Assembly (NCBI RefSeq): GCF_002556545.1 | Contig: NZ_CP022685.1 | Location: 8,472,001-8,536,000, forward strand | Source: Streptomyces formicae | GTDB taxonomy: Bacteria > Actinomycetota > Actinomycetes > Streptomycetales > Streptomycetaceae | Reading direction: 5' to 3' | DNA: 64,000 bases | Shown here: in pieces, positions 43,479 to 51,842 of the stretch | Layout of the letters: each line of letters starts with the position of its first letter | Position numbering within the stretch: the first letter of the stretch is position 1 | Program-made: the position numbers and the translations under genes | The notes under the pieces: generated by a model | What the model was told of the DNA's origin: nothing | Database searches by the model: none | What the model saw: only the letters and a program-made list of their open reading frames with translations

Positions 43479-44757
43479 GGACACCCACGCCGCCGTGCGG
43501 GCGCGCCCCGGCACCGACATAGCCGCCGACACCGCGGCGGCCGCCGACGTCACCGGCACCGGCCAGACCCTGCCGACCGGGCGCCGCGCCCTCTACCTGG
43601 CCGTAGGCGTCGTCCTGCTCGCGCTCAACCTGCGCCCCGCCCTCGTCGCCGTCTCGCCGCTCGCCGACACCATCCGCGACGACAGCGGCATGTCGGCCGC
43701 CGCCACCAGCCTGCTCACCGCGCTGCCGCTGCTCTGCTTCGGGCTGCTCGCGCCCGTCGCCCCGCGCCTCGGCCGCCGCTTCGGCATGGAGCGTTCGCTG
43801 CTCGGCACCATGGCGCTGATCTGCGCGGGCACGGCCCTGCGCCTGCTCGACTCGGTGCTCGCGCTCTTCGCGGGCACCGTCGTCATCGGCGCGGGCATCG
43901 CCGTCGCCAACGTCCTGCTGCCGGGCCTGATCAAGCGCGACTTCCCCGCGAAGGCGGGTCTGATGACGGGCCTGTACTCCATGTCGCTGTTCGGCGGCGC
44001 CGCGCTCGCGGCCGGTGTCACGCTGCCCGTGCAGCAGGCGAGCGGCATGAACTGGCGCACCACGCTCGCCTGTTGGGGCGCGCTCGCGGCGATCGCGCTG
44101 CTCGTCTGGCTGCCGCAGATACGGTCGCGTACGCGGGTGAGCGCGGCGGCGGCGCGACAGGCGGCCCATCCCGTACGCGGTCTGTGGCGTTCCCCGCTGG
44201 CCTGGCAGGTCACCGCGTACATGGGGCTCCAGTCCCTCAACTACTACGCGGCGGCCGCCTGGTTGCCGACCGTGTTCCAGGACGCGGGGATGAGCGCGGG
44301 CGACGCGGGCTGGATGCTCTCCTTCTCCTCGCTGCTCGGCATCGTGGGGTCCTTCCTCGCCCCGGTCGTCGTCGGCCGGCGGCTGCGCTCGGGCACCCTC
44401 GCCGTACTCGGCGCGGTGCTCTGCGCGCTCGGCTTCGCGGGGCTGCTCGCCGCTCCGGTCGGCGGCGCCTACCTCTGGATGATCCTGCTCGGCCTCGGCC
44501 AGGGCGCGGCCATCAGTCTCGCGCTGCTCTTCATCGTGCAGCGCGCGCCCGACGCACGGCACGCGGCACAGCTGTCCAGCATGTCCCAGTGCTTCGGCTA
44601 CATCCTGGCGGCGACCGGGCCCACCATCCTGGGCGCGGTCCACGACGCCTCGCACAGCTGGACGGTGCCGCTCGTGCTGCTGTGCGCGCTGCTCGTGCCG
44701 CAGGTCGTGGCCGGTCTGGGCGCGGCGCGCGACCGTCACGTGGCGGGCATCGGCTGA
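43471..44757 (+). CDS. CynX/NimT-family MFS transporter
   Basis: The protein has 428 residues and 12 predicted membrane helices. ALNLRPALVAVSPLADTIRDDSGMSAAATSLLTALPLLCFGLLAPVAPRLGRRFG matches the CynX/NimT (cyanate / 2-nitroimidazole) transporter opening. GGGGGAG lies 5 nt before ATG 43471, within the end of the GntR gene. The substrate is unknown; export of a toxic small molecule that the FCD regulator senses is plausible. Confidence 0.88.
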   Translation: MSEDTHAAVRARPGTDIAADTAAAADVTGTGQTLPTGRRALYLAVGVVLLALNLRPALVAVSPLADTIRDDSGMSAAATSLLTALPLLCFGLLAPVAPRLGRRFGMERSLLGTMALICAGTALRLLDSVLALFAGTVVIGAGIAVANVLLPGLIKRDFPAKAGLMTGLYSMSLFGGAALAAGVTLPVQQASGMNWRTTLACWGALAAIALLVWLPQIRSRTRVSAAAARQAAHPVRGLWRSPLAWQVTAYMGLQSLNYYAAAAWLPTVFQDAGMSAGDAGWMLSFSSLLGIVGSFLAPVVVGRRLRSGTLAVLGAVLCALGFAGLLAAPVGGAYLWMILLGLGQGAAISLALLFIVQRAPDARHAAQLSSMSQCFGYILAATGPTILGAVHDASHSWTVPLVLLCALLVPQVVAGLGAARDRHVAGIG

Positions 44758-44828
44758 CCTCGACTCGGGCAGGATGCACCCGGTGCGGTTCTTCACGGCG
44801 CACCGTGTCGGATCAGAAGGGTGCAGCG

Positions 44829-45686
44829 ATGACGGATTCGGCCCACGGGGGGCTCGTGGTCTCACGGGCGACGCTCGACGACTGGCGCGTGGTGACGGGA
44901 TGGGCGGCGGACGAGGGCTGGAACCCGGGTCTCGCCGACGCCCCCTCGTTCTTCGCGCAGGACCCCGAGGGGTTCTTCGTGGGGCGCGTCGACGGTGCGC
45001 CGGTCTCAGCGGTCTCGGTGGTCAACTACGGGGAGCGGTACGCCTTTCTGGGCTTCTACCTCGTCAGGCCCGACCTGCGCGGCCGAGGTTACGGCCTGGC
45101 CACCTGGCAGGCGGGGCTCGCGCACGCGGGCGGGCGGACCGTGGGCCTGGACGGCGTGCCCGACCAGCAGGACAACTACCGCCGCTCCGGCTTCCAGCGG
45201 CGGCACGGCACCCTGCGCTACATCGGCCCGCTGCCCGCCGTCGACGTGCCCGACCGGCACGTACGACCCGTCGAGGCCGCGGGTCTTCGGGCCCTCATGG
45301 CGTACGACAGCGCCTGCCTGCCCGCCGACCGGCCGCGCTTCCTGGAGTCCTGGCTCGCCGCGCCGGGGCACCGCTCGCTCGCCCGCATCGTCGACGGGCG
45401 GCTCACCGGGTACGGCGTGCTGCGCCCGGGCCGCGACGCACGGCGCGTCGGGCCGCTCTTCGCGGACACCCGCGAGGACGCCGAGGCGCTCCTGGACGCG
45501 CTGGCGGCGGAGGCCGACGGCGCTCCCGTCGCGATGGACGTGCCCGAGAGCAACCCGGCGGCGGTCGCCCTCGCCGAGGCGCGCGGCATGAAGCCGACGT
45601 TCGACACCGCCCGCATGTACACGGGACCGGTCAGGGACTTCGCCGAGGAGCGGGTCTTCGGCGTCACCACGCTCGAACTCGGTTAG
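44829..45686 (+). CDS. GNAT acetyltransferase with C-terminal second domain
   Basis: The protein has 285 residues. The N-terminal GNAT domain contains YLVRPDLRGRGYGLATW (RGxGxG acetyl-CoA loop). A second half (about residues 140-285: RPVEAAGLRALMAYDSACLPADRPRFLESWLAAPGHRSL) resembles the YitH/acetyltransferase_18-type extension. ATG 44829 is used because GTG and other frames upstream belong to the shadow of the MFS gene. The acceptor is unknown. Confidence 0.85.
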   Translation: MTDSAHGGLVVSRATLDDWRVVTGWAADEGWNPGLADAPSFFAQDPEGFFVGRVDGAPVSAVSVVNYGERYAFLGFYLVRPDLRGRGYGLATWQAGLAHAGGRTVGLDGVPDQQDNYRRSGFQRRHGTLRYIGPLPAVDVPDRHVRPVEAAGLRALMAYDSACLPADRPRFLESWLAAPGHRSLARIVDGRLTGYGVLRPGRDARRVGPLFADTREDAEALLDALAAEADGAPVAMDVPESNPAAVALAEARGMKPTFDTARMYTGPVRDFAEERVFGVTTLELG

Positions 45687-45700
45687 CCGGGCGGCCCGAA

Positions 45701-45744
45701 GGGGCGGACCGCCGGGTTCCGGGGGACCCGGCGGCAGCCGCCCC
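45701..45744 (+). terminator. Nested terminator hairpin after the GNAT gene
   Basis: An outer stem GGGGCGG/CCGCCCC encloses an inner perfect 9-bp stem CCGCCGGGT/ACCCGGCGG. It insulates the next promoter, which starts 22 bp downstream. Confidence 0.8.
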
Positions 45745-45765
45745 GTACCCCGTTCGGGAAAGACG

Positions 45766-45796
45766 TTGACCTCAAGCTTGATTGAGGTCCTAACGT
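45766..45796 (+). promoter_or_regulatory. SoxR/MerR-type promoter with 19-bp spacer, near-leaderless
   Basis: -35 TTGACC (45766-45771) and -10 TAACGT (45791-45796) are 19 bp apart. CCTCAA-GCTTGA-TTGAGG (45770-45787) is centred in the spacer. This is the MerR-family activator design, and the box matches SoxR sites (CCTCAAG...CTTGAGG). The ATG of the ABC exporter is only 8 nt from the -10 hexamer, so the mRNA should be leaderless or nearly so, in line with the absence of a ribosome site. Confidence 0.8.
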
Positions 45797-45803
45797 TCCC
45801 CGC

Positions 45804-47690
45804 ATGAGCATGGAAACCACCGCCTGGACCCAGCTGCACAGCGTGATGAACGCCCAGCAGGACGACCGCCGCCCCTTCGCCCGCGCCACGCTGCGCCGCA
45901 TCGGCGCCTTCGCACGGCCCCACCGGCGGCGCATCTGGCAGTTCGTGCTGCTGAGCGTCGTCACCGCGCTGCTCGCCGTGGCCACCCCCGTACTCGCGGG
46001 GAACGTCGTCAACGCCATCGTCACCGGCGCCGAGTCCGGGACCGTGGTGCGCTACGCCCTGCTCATCGCCGTCATCGCGGTCGCCGAGGCCGGACTCGGC
46101 CTGCTCGCCCGCTGGCTTTCGGCGAACCTCGGCGAGGCCCTCATCCTCGATCTGCGGACCGCCGTCTTCGACCACGTGCAGCGCATGCCCGTCGCCTTCT
46201 TCACCCGCACCCGCACGGGCGCGCTCGTCAGCCGCCTCAACAACGACGTGATCGGCGCGCAGCGCGCCTTCAGCAACACGCTCTCCGGAGTGGTCGGCAA
46301 CGTCGTGACGCTGGTGCTCACGCTGGCCGTCATGCTCACCCTGTCGTGGCAGATCACGCTGCTCGCGCTGCTGCTCCTGCCCGTCTTCGTCGTGCCCGCG
46401 CGCCGCATGGGCTCCCGGATGGCCCGGCTGCAGCGCGAGGCCGCGGCCCACAACGCCGCGATGGGCACCCGGATGACCGAGCGGTTCTCCGCGCCGGGCG
46501 CCACCCTCATCAAGCTCTTCGGCAGGCCGGGCGACGAGTCCGCGGAGTTCGCCGCGCGGGCCCACCGGGTGCGCGACATCGGCGTCCGCACCGCCATGGC
46601 CCAGTCCACGTTCATCACCGCGCTCACCCTCGTCTCCGCCCTGGCGCTCGCCCTCGTCTACGGCCTCGGCGGCTACTTCGCCCTGGAAGGCACGCTCGAA
46701 GCGGGCGCCGTGGTCTCCCTCGCGCTGCTGCTCACCCGTCTCTACGCGCCGCTGACCTCCCTGGCGGGCGCACGGGTCGAGGTGATGAGCGCACTCGTCA
46801 GCTTCGAGCGGGTCTTCGAGGTGCTCGACCTGAAGCCGCTCATCGAGGAGAAGCCCGACGCCGTGCCGGTGCCCGAAGGCCCGGTCGCCGTCGAGTTCGA
46901 GAAGGTCAGCTTCGGCTACCCGTCGGCCGACAAGGTCTCCCTCGCCTCCCTCGAAGAGGTCGCCTCGCTCGACACCCGCGGCGGCGACGAGGTGCTCCAC
47001 GGCCTCTCCTTCCGCGCGGAGCCGGGACAGACCGTCGCGCTCGTCGGCTCGTCGGGGGCGGGCAAGTCGACCATCGCGCAACTGCTTCCCCGGCTGTACG
47101 ACGCGGACTCCGGAGTCGTCCGCATCGGCGGCGTCGACGTCCGCGACCTGTCGGCGGAGTCGATGCGGGCCACGCTCGGCATGGTCACCCAGGACGGCCA
47201 CCTCTTCCACGAGTCCGTCCGCGCCAACCTGCTCCTCGCCAGGCCGGAGGCGACCGAGGACGACCTGTGGGACGTGCTGCGCAGGGCACGCCTCGAAGAC
47301 CTGGTGCGCTCGCTGCCCGACAGCCTCGACACGGTGGTCGGCGAGCGCGGCTACCGGCTCTCCGGCGGCGAACGCCAGCGCATGACCATCGCCCGTCTGC
47401 TCCTGGCCCGCCAGCGCGTCGTCATCCTCGACGAGGCGACGGCCCACCTGGACAACACCTCGGAGGCCGCGGTCCAGGAAGCCCTCGGCGAGGCGCTCGC
47501 GGGCCGCACCGCCGTGGTGATCGCCCACCGCCTCTCCACGATCAGGTCCGCCGACCAGATCCTCGTCGTGGAGGCCGGACGCATCGTGGAACGCGGCACG
47601 CACGAGGAACTCCTCGATGTCGGCGGGCGCTACGCGGAGCTGTATCGGACGCAGTTCGCCAAGGGCACGGATGTCGTCGAGGCGGCCTGA
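45804..47690 (+). CDS. ABC exporter half-transporter (membrane + ATPase fused)
   Basis: The protein has 628 residues. Six membrane helices (residues ~38-330) precede the ATPase: Walker A GSSGAGKST, signature LSGGERQRM, Walker B VVILDEATAHLD, H-loop His in VVIAHRLSTI. It works as a homodimer or with a partner half. The SoxR-type promoter makes it a likely member of a redox-cycling-compound response; in S. coelicolor the SoxR regulon includes an ABC transporter (SCO7008) with similar control. It is followed by a hairpin terminator. Confidence 0.93.
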   Translation: MSMETTAWTQLHSVMNAQQDDRRPFARATLRRIGAFARPHRRRIWQFVLLSVVTALLAVATPVLAGNVVNAIVTGAESGTVVRYALLIAVIAVAEAGLGLLARWLSANLGEALILDLRTAVFDHVQRMPVAFFTRTRTGALVSRLNNDVIGAQRAFSNTLSGVVGNVVTLVLTLAVMLTLSWQITLLALLLLPVFVVPARRMGSRMARLQREAAAHNAAMGTRMTERFSAPGATLIKLFGRPGDESAEFAARAHRVRDIGVRTAMAQSTFITALTLVSALALALVYGLGGYFALEGTLEAGAVVSLALLLTRLYAPLTSLAGARVEVMSALVSFERVFEVLDLKPLIEEKPDAVPVPEGPVAVEFEKVSFGYPSADKVSLASLEEVASLDTRGGDEVLHGLSFRAEPGQTVALVGSSGAGKSTIAQLLPRLYDADSGVVRIGGVDVRDLSAESMRATLGMVTQDGHLFHESVRANLLLARPEATEDDLWDVLRRARLEDLVRSLPDSLDTVVGERGYRLSGGERQRMTIARLLLARQRVVILDEATAHLDNTSEAAVQEALGEALAGRTAVVIAHRLSTIRSADQILVVEAGRIVERGTHEELLDVGGRYAELYRTQFAKGTDVVEAA

Positions 47691-47719
47691 GGGGAGCCCC
47701 CGGAGGAAATCCGAGGAGA

Positions 47720-47771
47720 AAACGGCCCGTACCGGTACCGGCGGTAACCCCGCCCCCGGCGCGGGCCGTTT
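47720..47771 (+). terminator. Terminator after the ABC exporter
   Basis: AAACGGCCCG (47720-47729) pairs with CGGGCCGTTT (47762-47771), enclosing a GC-rich segment with its own ACCGGTACCGG fold. The stem ends in TTT. Confidence 0.7.
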
Positions 47772-47856
47772 CACAAGATCGCGAAGCCCCCGGACGTCCA
47801 CCAGGAGTTCATTGGTTCCCCACCAACGACACACCCTCCCGTGAGAGAAACCTCCC

Positions 47857-49077
47857 ATGTGCGATGACGAGTTGATACCGCCGAGCGCGGACATGACCGA
47901 GGACGAGTGGCTGCGGCGGGACCCCTCCCTGGGGGAAGGGCCCGTGGGGCAGCGGGTCAGGGAGATGCGGGCGCTGCGTCGGCGCTCGGTGCTCGGAGGC
48001 GTGGTGGCGGGGGCGGCGGCCCTCGCGGTGCTGCCGGGACAGGCGCCGGCGGCCGCGGCCGCCGGCACGCGGGAGCCGGGGAAGTTCCCGCTGCCGACGG
48101 GACCGAACCGTGCGGGGGAGTACGCGGTCCTGCTCACCGGCGACGCGGGAACGGGCGAGGAGTCGCAGCACGCGGTCGCCGCCGCCGCGCGCGAGGTGTG
48201 CACGGCGCAGGGCGTCAGCCTCGCCGTCGGCCTCGGCGACAACATCTACGAGAACGGTCCCGAGTCCGACCACGACTCGGAGTTCGCCAGCAAGTTCGAG
48301 GACCCCAACTCCGGCCTGGACATGCCCTGGCTGATGGTCCTCGGCAACCACGACTGCTCCGGGCTGATCCCCGGCAGCGGCGGCGACCCCTCGCGCGGCG
48401 ACCGCGAGGTCTCCTACGCCAAGAGCTCCCGGCGGTGGTACATGCCGAGCCGCTACTACAACGTGGCGCTGCCCGCCGCCGGCGGAGCACAGGGCGACCC
48501 ACTGGTGGAGTTCTTCGCGCTCGACACCAACCCCGTCACCTCGTACGTCATGCAGACCGATCCGCACTACTACTGGAACGGTCCGTACATGCGCGACCAG
48601 CGGGCCTGGCTCGACGGCGCGCTCAAGGCGTCGCGGGCCCGCTGGAAGATCGTCCTCGGCCACCACCCGTACCTGAACAACGGCAAGCACGGCAGCGCCG
48701 GTTCGTACGACGGTTTCGTGATCGGGAACTACACCAGCGGCATCCACCTGAAGGAGCTGTACGAGGAGGTGGTGTGCGGCCGCGCCGACCTCATCCTGTC
48801 CGGGCACGACCACACGCTGCAGCTCCTGGAGCCCACCGCGCGCACCGGCGGCACCCGGCAGATCGTCTGCGGCGCCGCGGCCAAGTCCGGTGACGGCAAG
48901 GCCCACTTCAACCACCCCTCGACCTGGCAGAACTTCTCCGACCACGGCTTCATGCTGCTCAAGGTGTCGGACCGGGCGATGACCGTGGAGGCGTACACGG
49001 TCGACGTCGCGACCCGCAAGGCGAGCCTCGCGCACCGCACGCGCACGGCGACGCCGGTGGCGGGCGCGCGGGTCTGA
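47857..49077 (+). CDS. Secreted (Tat) metallophosphoesterase, acid-phosphatase-like
   Basis: The protein has 406 residues. A long N-region leads to the twin-arginine LRRRSVLGGVVAGAAALAVLPG and an Ala-rich cleavage site. The metallophosphoesterase motifs are YAVLLTGDAGTGEE (GDxG variant), GLGDNIYENG (GDN), VLGNHDC (GNHD), LGHHPY and SGHDHTLQLL (GHDH). This is the purple-acid-phosphatase-like arrangement with a dinuclear metal site. It probably releases phosphate outside the cell. No convincing PHO box was seen upstream. Confidence 0.9.
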   Translation: MCDDELIPPSADMTEDEWLRRDPSLGEGPVGQRVREMRALRRRSVLGGVVAGAAALAVLPGQAPAAAAAGTREPGKFPLPTGPNRAGEYAVLLTGDAGTGEESQHAVAAAAREVCTAQGVSLAVGLGDNIYENGPESDHDSEFASKFEDPNSGLDMPWLMVLGNHDCSGLIPGSGGDPSRGDREVSYAKSSRRWYMPSRYYNVALPAAGGAQGDPLVEFFALDTNPVTSYVMQTDPHYYWNGPYMRDQRAWLDGALKASRARWKIVLGHHPYLNNGKHGSAGSYDGFVIGNYTSGIHLKELYEEVVCGRADLILSGHDHTLQLLEPTARTGGTRQIVCGAAAKSGDGKAHFNHPSTWQNFSDHGFMLLKVSDRAMTVEAYTVDVATRKASLAHRTRTATPVAGARV

Positions 49078-49093
49078 GGGGGCGCGAGCCCCC
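49078..49093 (+). terminator. Terminator after the phosphatase gene
   Basis: GGGGGC-GCGA-GCCCCC forms a 6-bp stem under a GNRA tetraloop immediately after the TGA. Confidence 0.75.
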
Positions 49094-49173
49094 TATCCGG
49101 ACGGTTCACGCCAAAGGAGGGCGCGGGCGGAGGCTGGAATTCCGCGAGCGGGGTTTGAACCGCTTTGCGGGGT

Positions 49174-50232
49174 ATGGATGCGATCATGACTGCGACCAGC
49201 GCACCCGGCCCCGCCACGCCCACCCGCACCCCGGCCGTCGCCATACTGCGCCTGCTCGGCGGGTTCCAGATCTCCCAGGCCCTCTACGTCGCGGCCCGCG
49301 CGGGCATCGCCGACGAACTGTGCGACGGAGCACGCCGGGTCCCCCGGGTGGCCGAGGCCACCGGCCTGCGGCCCGACCTGCTGCGCAGGCTCCTGCGCAC
49401 CCTCTCCGTCGAACAGGTCTTCACGTACGACGAGAGCCAGGACTCGGTGGCCCTCGGCCCGCTCGGCCACACGCTCCGCGGTGACACCGACGAATCCGTG
49501 CGCGACATCGCCCTCATGTGGATGGAGACCCACTACCGGCCCTTCGCCCAGTTGTGGGCCACGCTGCACGACGGAGTCCCGGCCGCCGAACGGGAGTTGG
49601 GCAAGCCTTTCTTCGACTGGCTCGGCGAGGACGCGGACCGCGTCGCCGGATTCACCTCCGCGATGGGCAACATGATGCGCGCCATCCGACAGGACGCCCT
49701 CGACGCCATCGACCTGCGCGACGTCGAGCACCTCGTCGACATCGGGGGCGCCGACGGCACGGCCATCGCCTCCCTCGCGCGGCGCCACCCCCGGCTGCGG
49801 GGCACCGTCTTCGACCTGCCGCACGTCGTCACGGCCGCGCCCGCGACCCTTGCGGTGCAGGGGCTCGCCGACCGGATCGACACCAGCGGCGGCGACTTCT
49901 TCCAGGCCGTTCCCGCAGGGGCCGACGCGTATCTCGCCTGCTTCATCCTCCACGACTGGAACGACAAGCAGAGCACCCGCATCCTGGAACGCGTCCACGA
50001 GGCCGCCGCCCCCGGCGCCCGGCTCTACCTCGTCGAGACCGTCATCGGCAAGGGCCCCGCGCCGGAGATCGCCACGATGCTGGACCTGACCATGATGGGC
50101 ATGCTCGACGGCAGGGAACGCACCCCGCAGGACTGGCGGGCCCTGCTCGCGGGCGCCGGGTTCCGGCTCACCGGGATCGTGGAGACGGCGGGCCCGATGT
50201 GCGTCGTCGAGGCGGTCAAGGTCGATTCCTGA
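49174..50232 (+). CDS. SAM-dependent O-methyltransferase (AOMT type)
   Basis: The protein has 352 residues. An N-terminal dimerisation winged helix (ILRLLGGFQISQALYVAARAGIADEL) leads to a class I methyltransferase: motif I HLVDIGGADGTAIASLA, then DLPHVV, and FILHDWNDKQSTRIL with the catalytic-type His-Asp. Such enzymes methylate hydroxyls of aromatic or polyketide natural products. Start ATG 49174; TTG 49165 and ATG 49186 are also in frame. The 3' end overlaps the convergent fusion gene by 17 nt. Confidence 0.9.
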   Translation: MDAIMTATSAPGPATPTRTPAVAILRLLGGFQISQALYVAARAGIADELCDGARRVPRVAEATGLRPDLLRRLLRTLSVEQVFTYDESQDSVALGPLGHTLRGDTDESVRDIALMWMETHYRPFAQLWATLHDGVPAAERELGKPFFDWLGEDADRVAGFTSAMGNMMRAIRQDALDAIDLRDVEHLVDIGGADGTAIASLARRHPRLRGTVFDLPHVVTAAPATLAVQGLADRIDTSGGDFFQAVPAGADAYLACFILHDWNDKQSTRILERVHEAAAPGARLYLVETVIGKGPAPEIATMLDLTMMGMLDGRERTPQDWRALLAGAGFRLTGIVETAGPMCVVEAVKVDS

Positions 50233-51322
50233 CGGCACTCGTGGGTGACTCCCCGTCCGTCCGCCGGTCGGCCTGATCGACCACGAGGTGCCGGTGGACG
50301 GGCGGCAGTCCGGGCAGCACCCCCGGCCAGACCGTGTCGATGACGTGGGCGCTGGGTGTGAACAGGGCCTGGCCCAGGGCGGGCAGATCGCGCACCTCGT
50401 GCCACTCCCAGCGCCGGATCAGCTCCGGCTCCGTCACCCGCGGCTCGCCGGTGTGCGCGGTGACGCGGACGGCGGCGGTCACCCGGGGCATCTCGTCCAC
50501 GGCGTCCATGAGGACGGCGAGCAGACGCGCGTCGTCCGCCCCGGCCCGGAGCCCCGTCTCCTCCGCGAGCTCGCGCACCGCCGCCGCGGTGAACGCCTCC
50601 CCGGGCTCGTTCTTGCCACCGGGCAGCTCCCACGCGCCGCCGACCGACAGGCCGAGCAGCACCCGCCCCGCCGCGTCGGTGACCACGACCCCGGCGCCCG
50701 TGAGCGCGTGCGGCCTCGGCCGTCCCTTGCCGCGGAAGGCGACCCGGGCGGGGGCGGGGTCGCGCAGCACCAGGAAGGCGAGTCCCTGCGCGTCGTACCG
50801 CTCGACCCGGCCCCAGCCCGCGCCGAGCAGGCCGATCTCGTCCTCGTCGAGCGCGATGTCCCGCCTGCCCTCCGGCACGTGGTCGGCGAGGAGCGTGATC
50901 ACGCACAGGGCACCGCCCGGCCTGAGCCGCTCGCGCAGCCGGTTCAGGACCCGGGTCCGGTCGGCGACGAACGCCAGGGAGAGCCGGAAGGTGATCAGGT
51001 CGTACGCCGGGTGCGGCAGACCGGCGATGTCGTCGCGCTCGACGTCGAACCGCAGGAATTCCACCGGGAGTTCGCCCACGCCGTCGACCGCGCTCGCGGC
51101 GGCGACGGCGGCGGGGGCGTAGTCGACCGCGTCGGTGCGGTATCCGGCCGCGGCGAGATGCCGGGCGAGTTCTCCGAGGCCGCACCCGACATCGAGGGCG
51201 AGAGCGCCGTCCGGGGCCGGGACGTGCGCGGCGAGCAGCTCCCGTTCGCTGTCGCCGAGCGGGCGGAACGAGGCGCCGCTCCGGTAGTGCGCGTCCCACT
51301 CTTCCTGCGAGGTGTATCCCAC
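50216..51322 (-). CDS. Bifunctional methyltransferase-Nudix hydrolase fusion
   Basis: The protein has 368 residues. The N-terminal half is a class I SAM methyltransferase (LALDVGCGLGELARHLAAAGYRTDAVDYAPAAV). The C-terminal half from about residue 205 has a full Nudix box (GGKNEPGEAFTAAAVRELAEETGL fits G-x5-E-x7-REUxEExGU). GTG 51322 lies 2 nt after the tautomerase stop, with AAGGAG upstream. The pairing suggests that a nucleotide-linked or nucleoside compound is hydrolysed and methylated, but substrates are unknown. Confidence 0.88.
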   Translation of the reverse strand: MGYTSQEEWDAHYRSGASFRPLGDSERELLAAHVPAPDGALALDVGCGLGELARHLAAAGYRTDAVDYAPAAVAAASAVDGVGELPVEFLRFDVERDDIAGLPHPAYDLITFRLSLAFVADRTRVLNRLRERLRPGGALCVITLLADHVPEGRRDIALDEDEIGLLGAGWGRVERYDAQGLAFLVLRDPAPARVAFRGKGRPRPHALTGAGVVVTDAAGRVLLGLSVGGAWELPGGKNEPGEAFTAAAVRELAEETGLRAGADDARLLAVLMDAVDEMPRVTAAVRVTAHTGEPRVTEPELIRRWEWHEVRDLPALGQALFTPSAHVIDTVWPGVLPGLPPVHRHLVVDQADRRTDGESPTSAVRNRP

Positions 51323-51324
51323 GG

Positions 51325-51741
51325 TCAGCTGCTCCTTGCCTCCGCGGCACGCGCGGCGCGGCGGTAGTGGTCGAGTTGGGTGATGCCGTTGTAGCCGTAG
51401 CTCTCCGGGTGGAGTTCGTGGAGGGCGACCCCGGTGAGCGGAGGCAGAAGCTCCAGTGTCTCGTGGAGCAGGGCGTAGGCCCCGGCGATGAAACGGGCCT
51501 TCTCCTCCGCGCTGTTGGTGCCCGCGGTGATGCTCACCTCCACATGTGCGCCGGTGGCCCCGCCGACCGGCAGGCCCGCGACGAAGTAGTGCGTACCGGG
51601 GATCGTGTGCACCTGGACCGTGGTGCGGGCGGCGTCCTTGCCGAGCGCGGAGACGGCCAGCTCCGTGAGGCCCTCGGCCAGTGCCGCGCGGTGTGCGGCG
51701 GGCAGGTCGGGGTCGGAGACGGTGACGCGGATGTACGGCAT
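51325..51741 (-). CDS. Tautomerase-family protein (4-oxalocrotonate tautomerase-like)
   Basis: The protein has 138 residues. MPYIRVTVSDPDLPAAHRAALAEGLTELAV places the catalytic Pro right after the initiator Met, which fixes the start at 51741 rather than 51780. It is about twice the length of a monomeric 4-OT subunit, like fused trimeric forms. It is translationally close to the methyltransferase-Nudix gene and divergent from a LysR regulator that likely controls both. Confidence 0.88.
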   Translation of the reverse strand: MPYIRVTVSDPDLPAAHRAALAEGLTELAVSALGKDAARTTVQVHTIPGTHYFVAGLPVGGATGAHVEVSITAGTNSAEEKARFIAGAYALLHETLELLPPLTGVALHELHPESYGYNGITQLDHYRRAARAAEARSS

Positions 51742-51842
51742 GCGGGGAGCCTTCCGTGAGGGGGGAGTGGATGACCGCAACCCTTCCTGGTCAGCGAAGA
51801 TGGGTCCAACACGGATCGTTCATGAGGGTATGAGAGGGGCTC

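Noticed and set aside
47808..47830. PHO box upstream of the phosphatase (GTTCATTGGTTCCCC)
   Set aside because: The two GTTC units are 8 bp apart rather than the 11-bp period of PhoP direct repeats.
45006..48245. A 1079-residue minus-strand frame
   Set aside because: Shadow of the GNAT, ABC exporter and phosphatase genes; composition is Arg/Gly/Asp-rich without domains.
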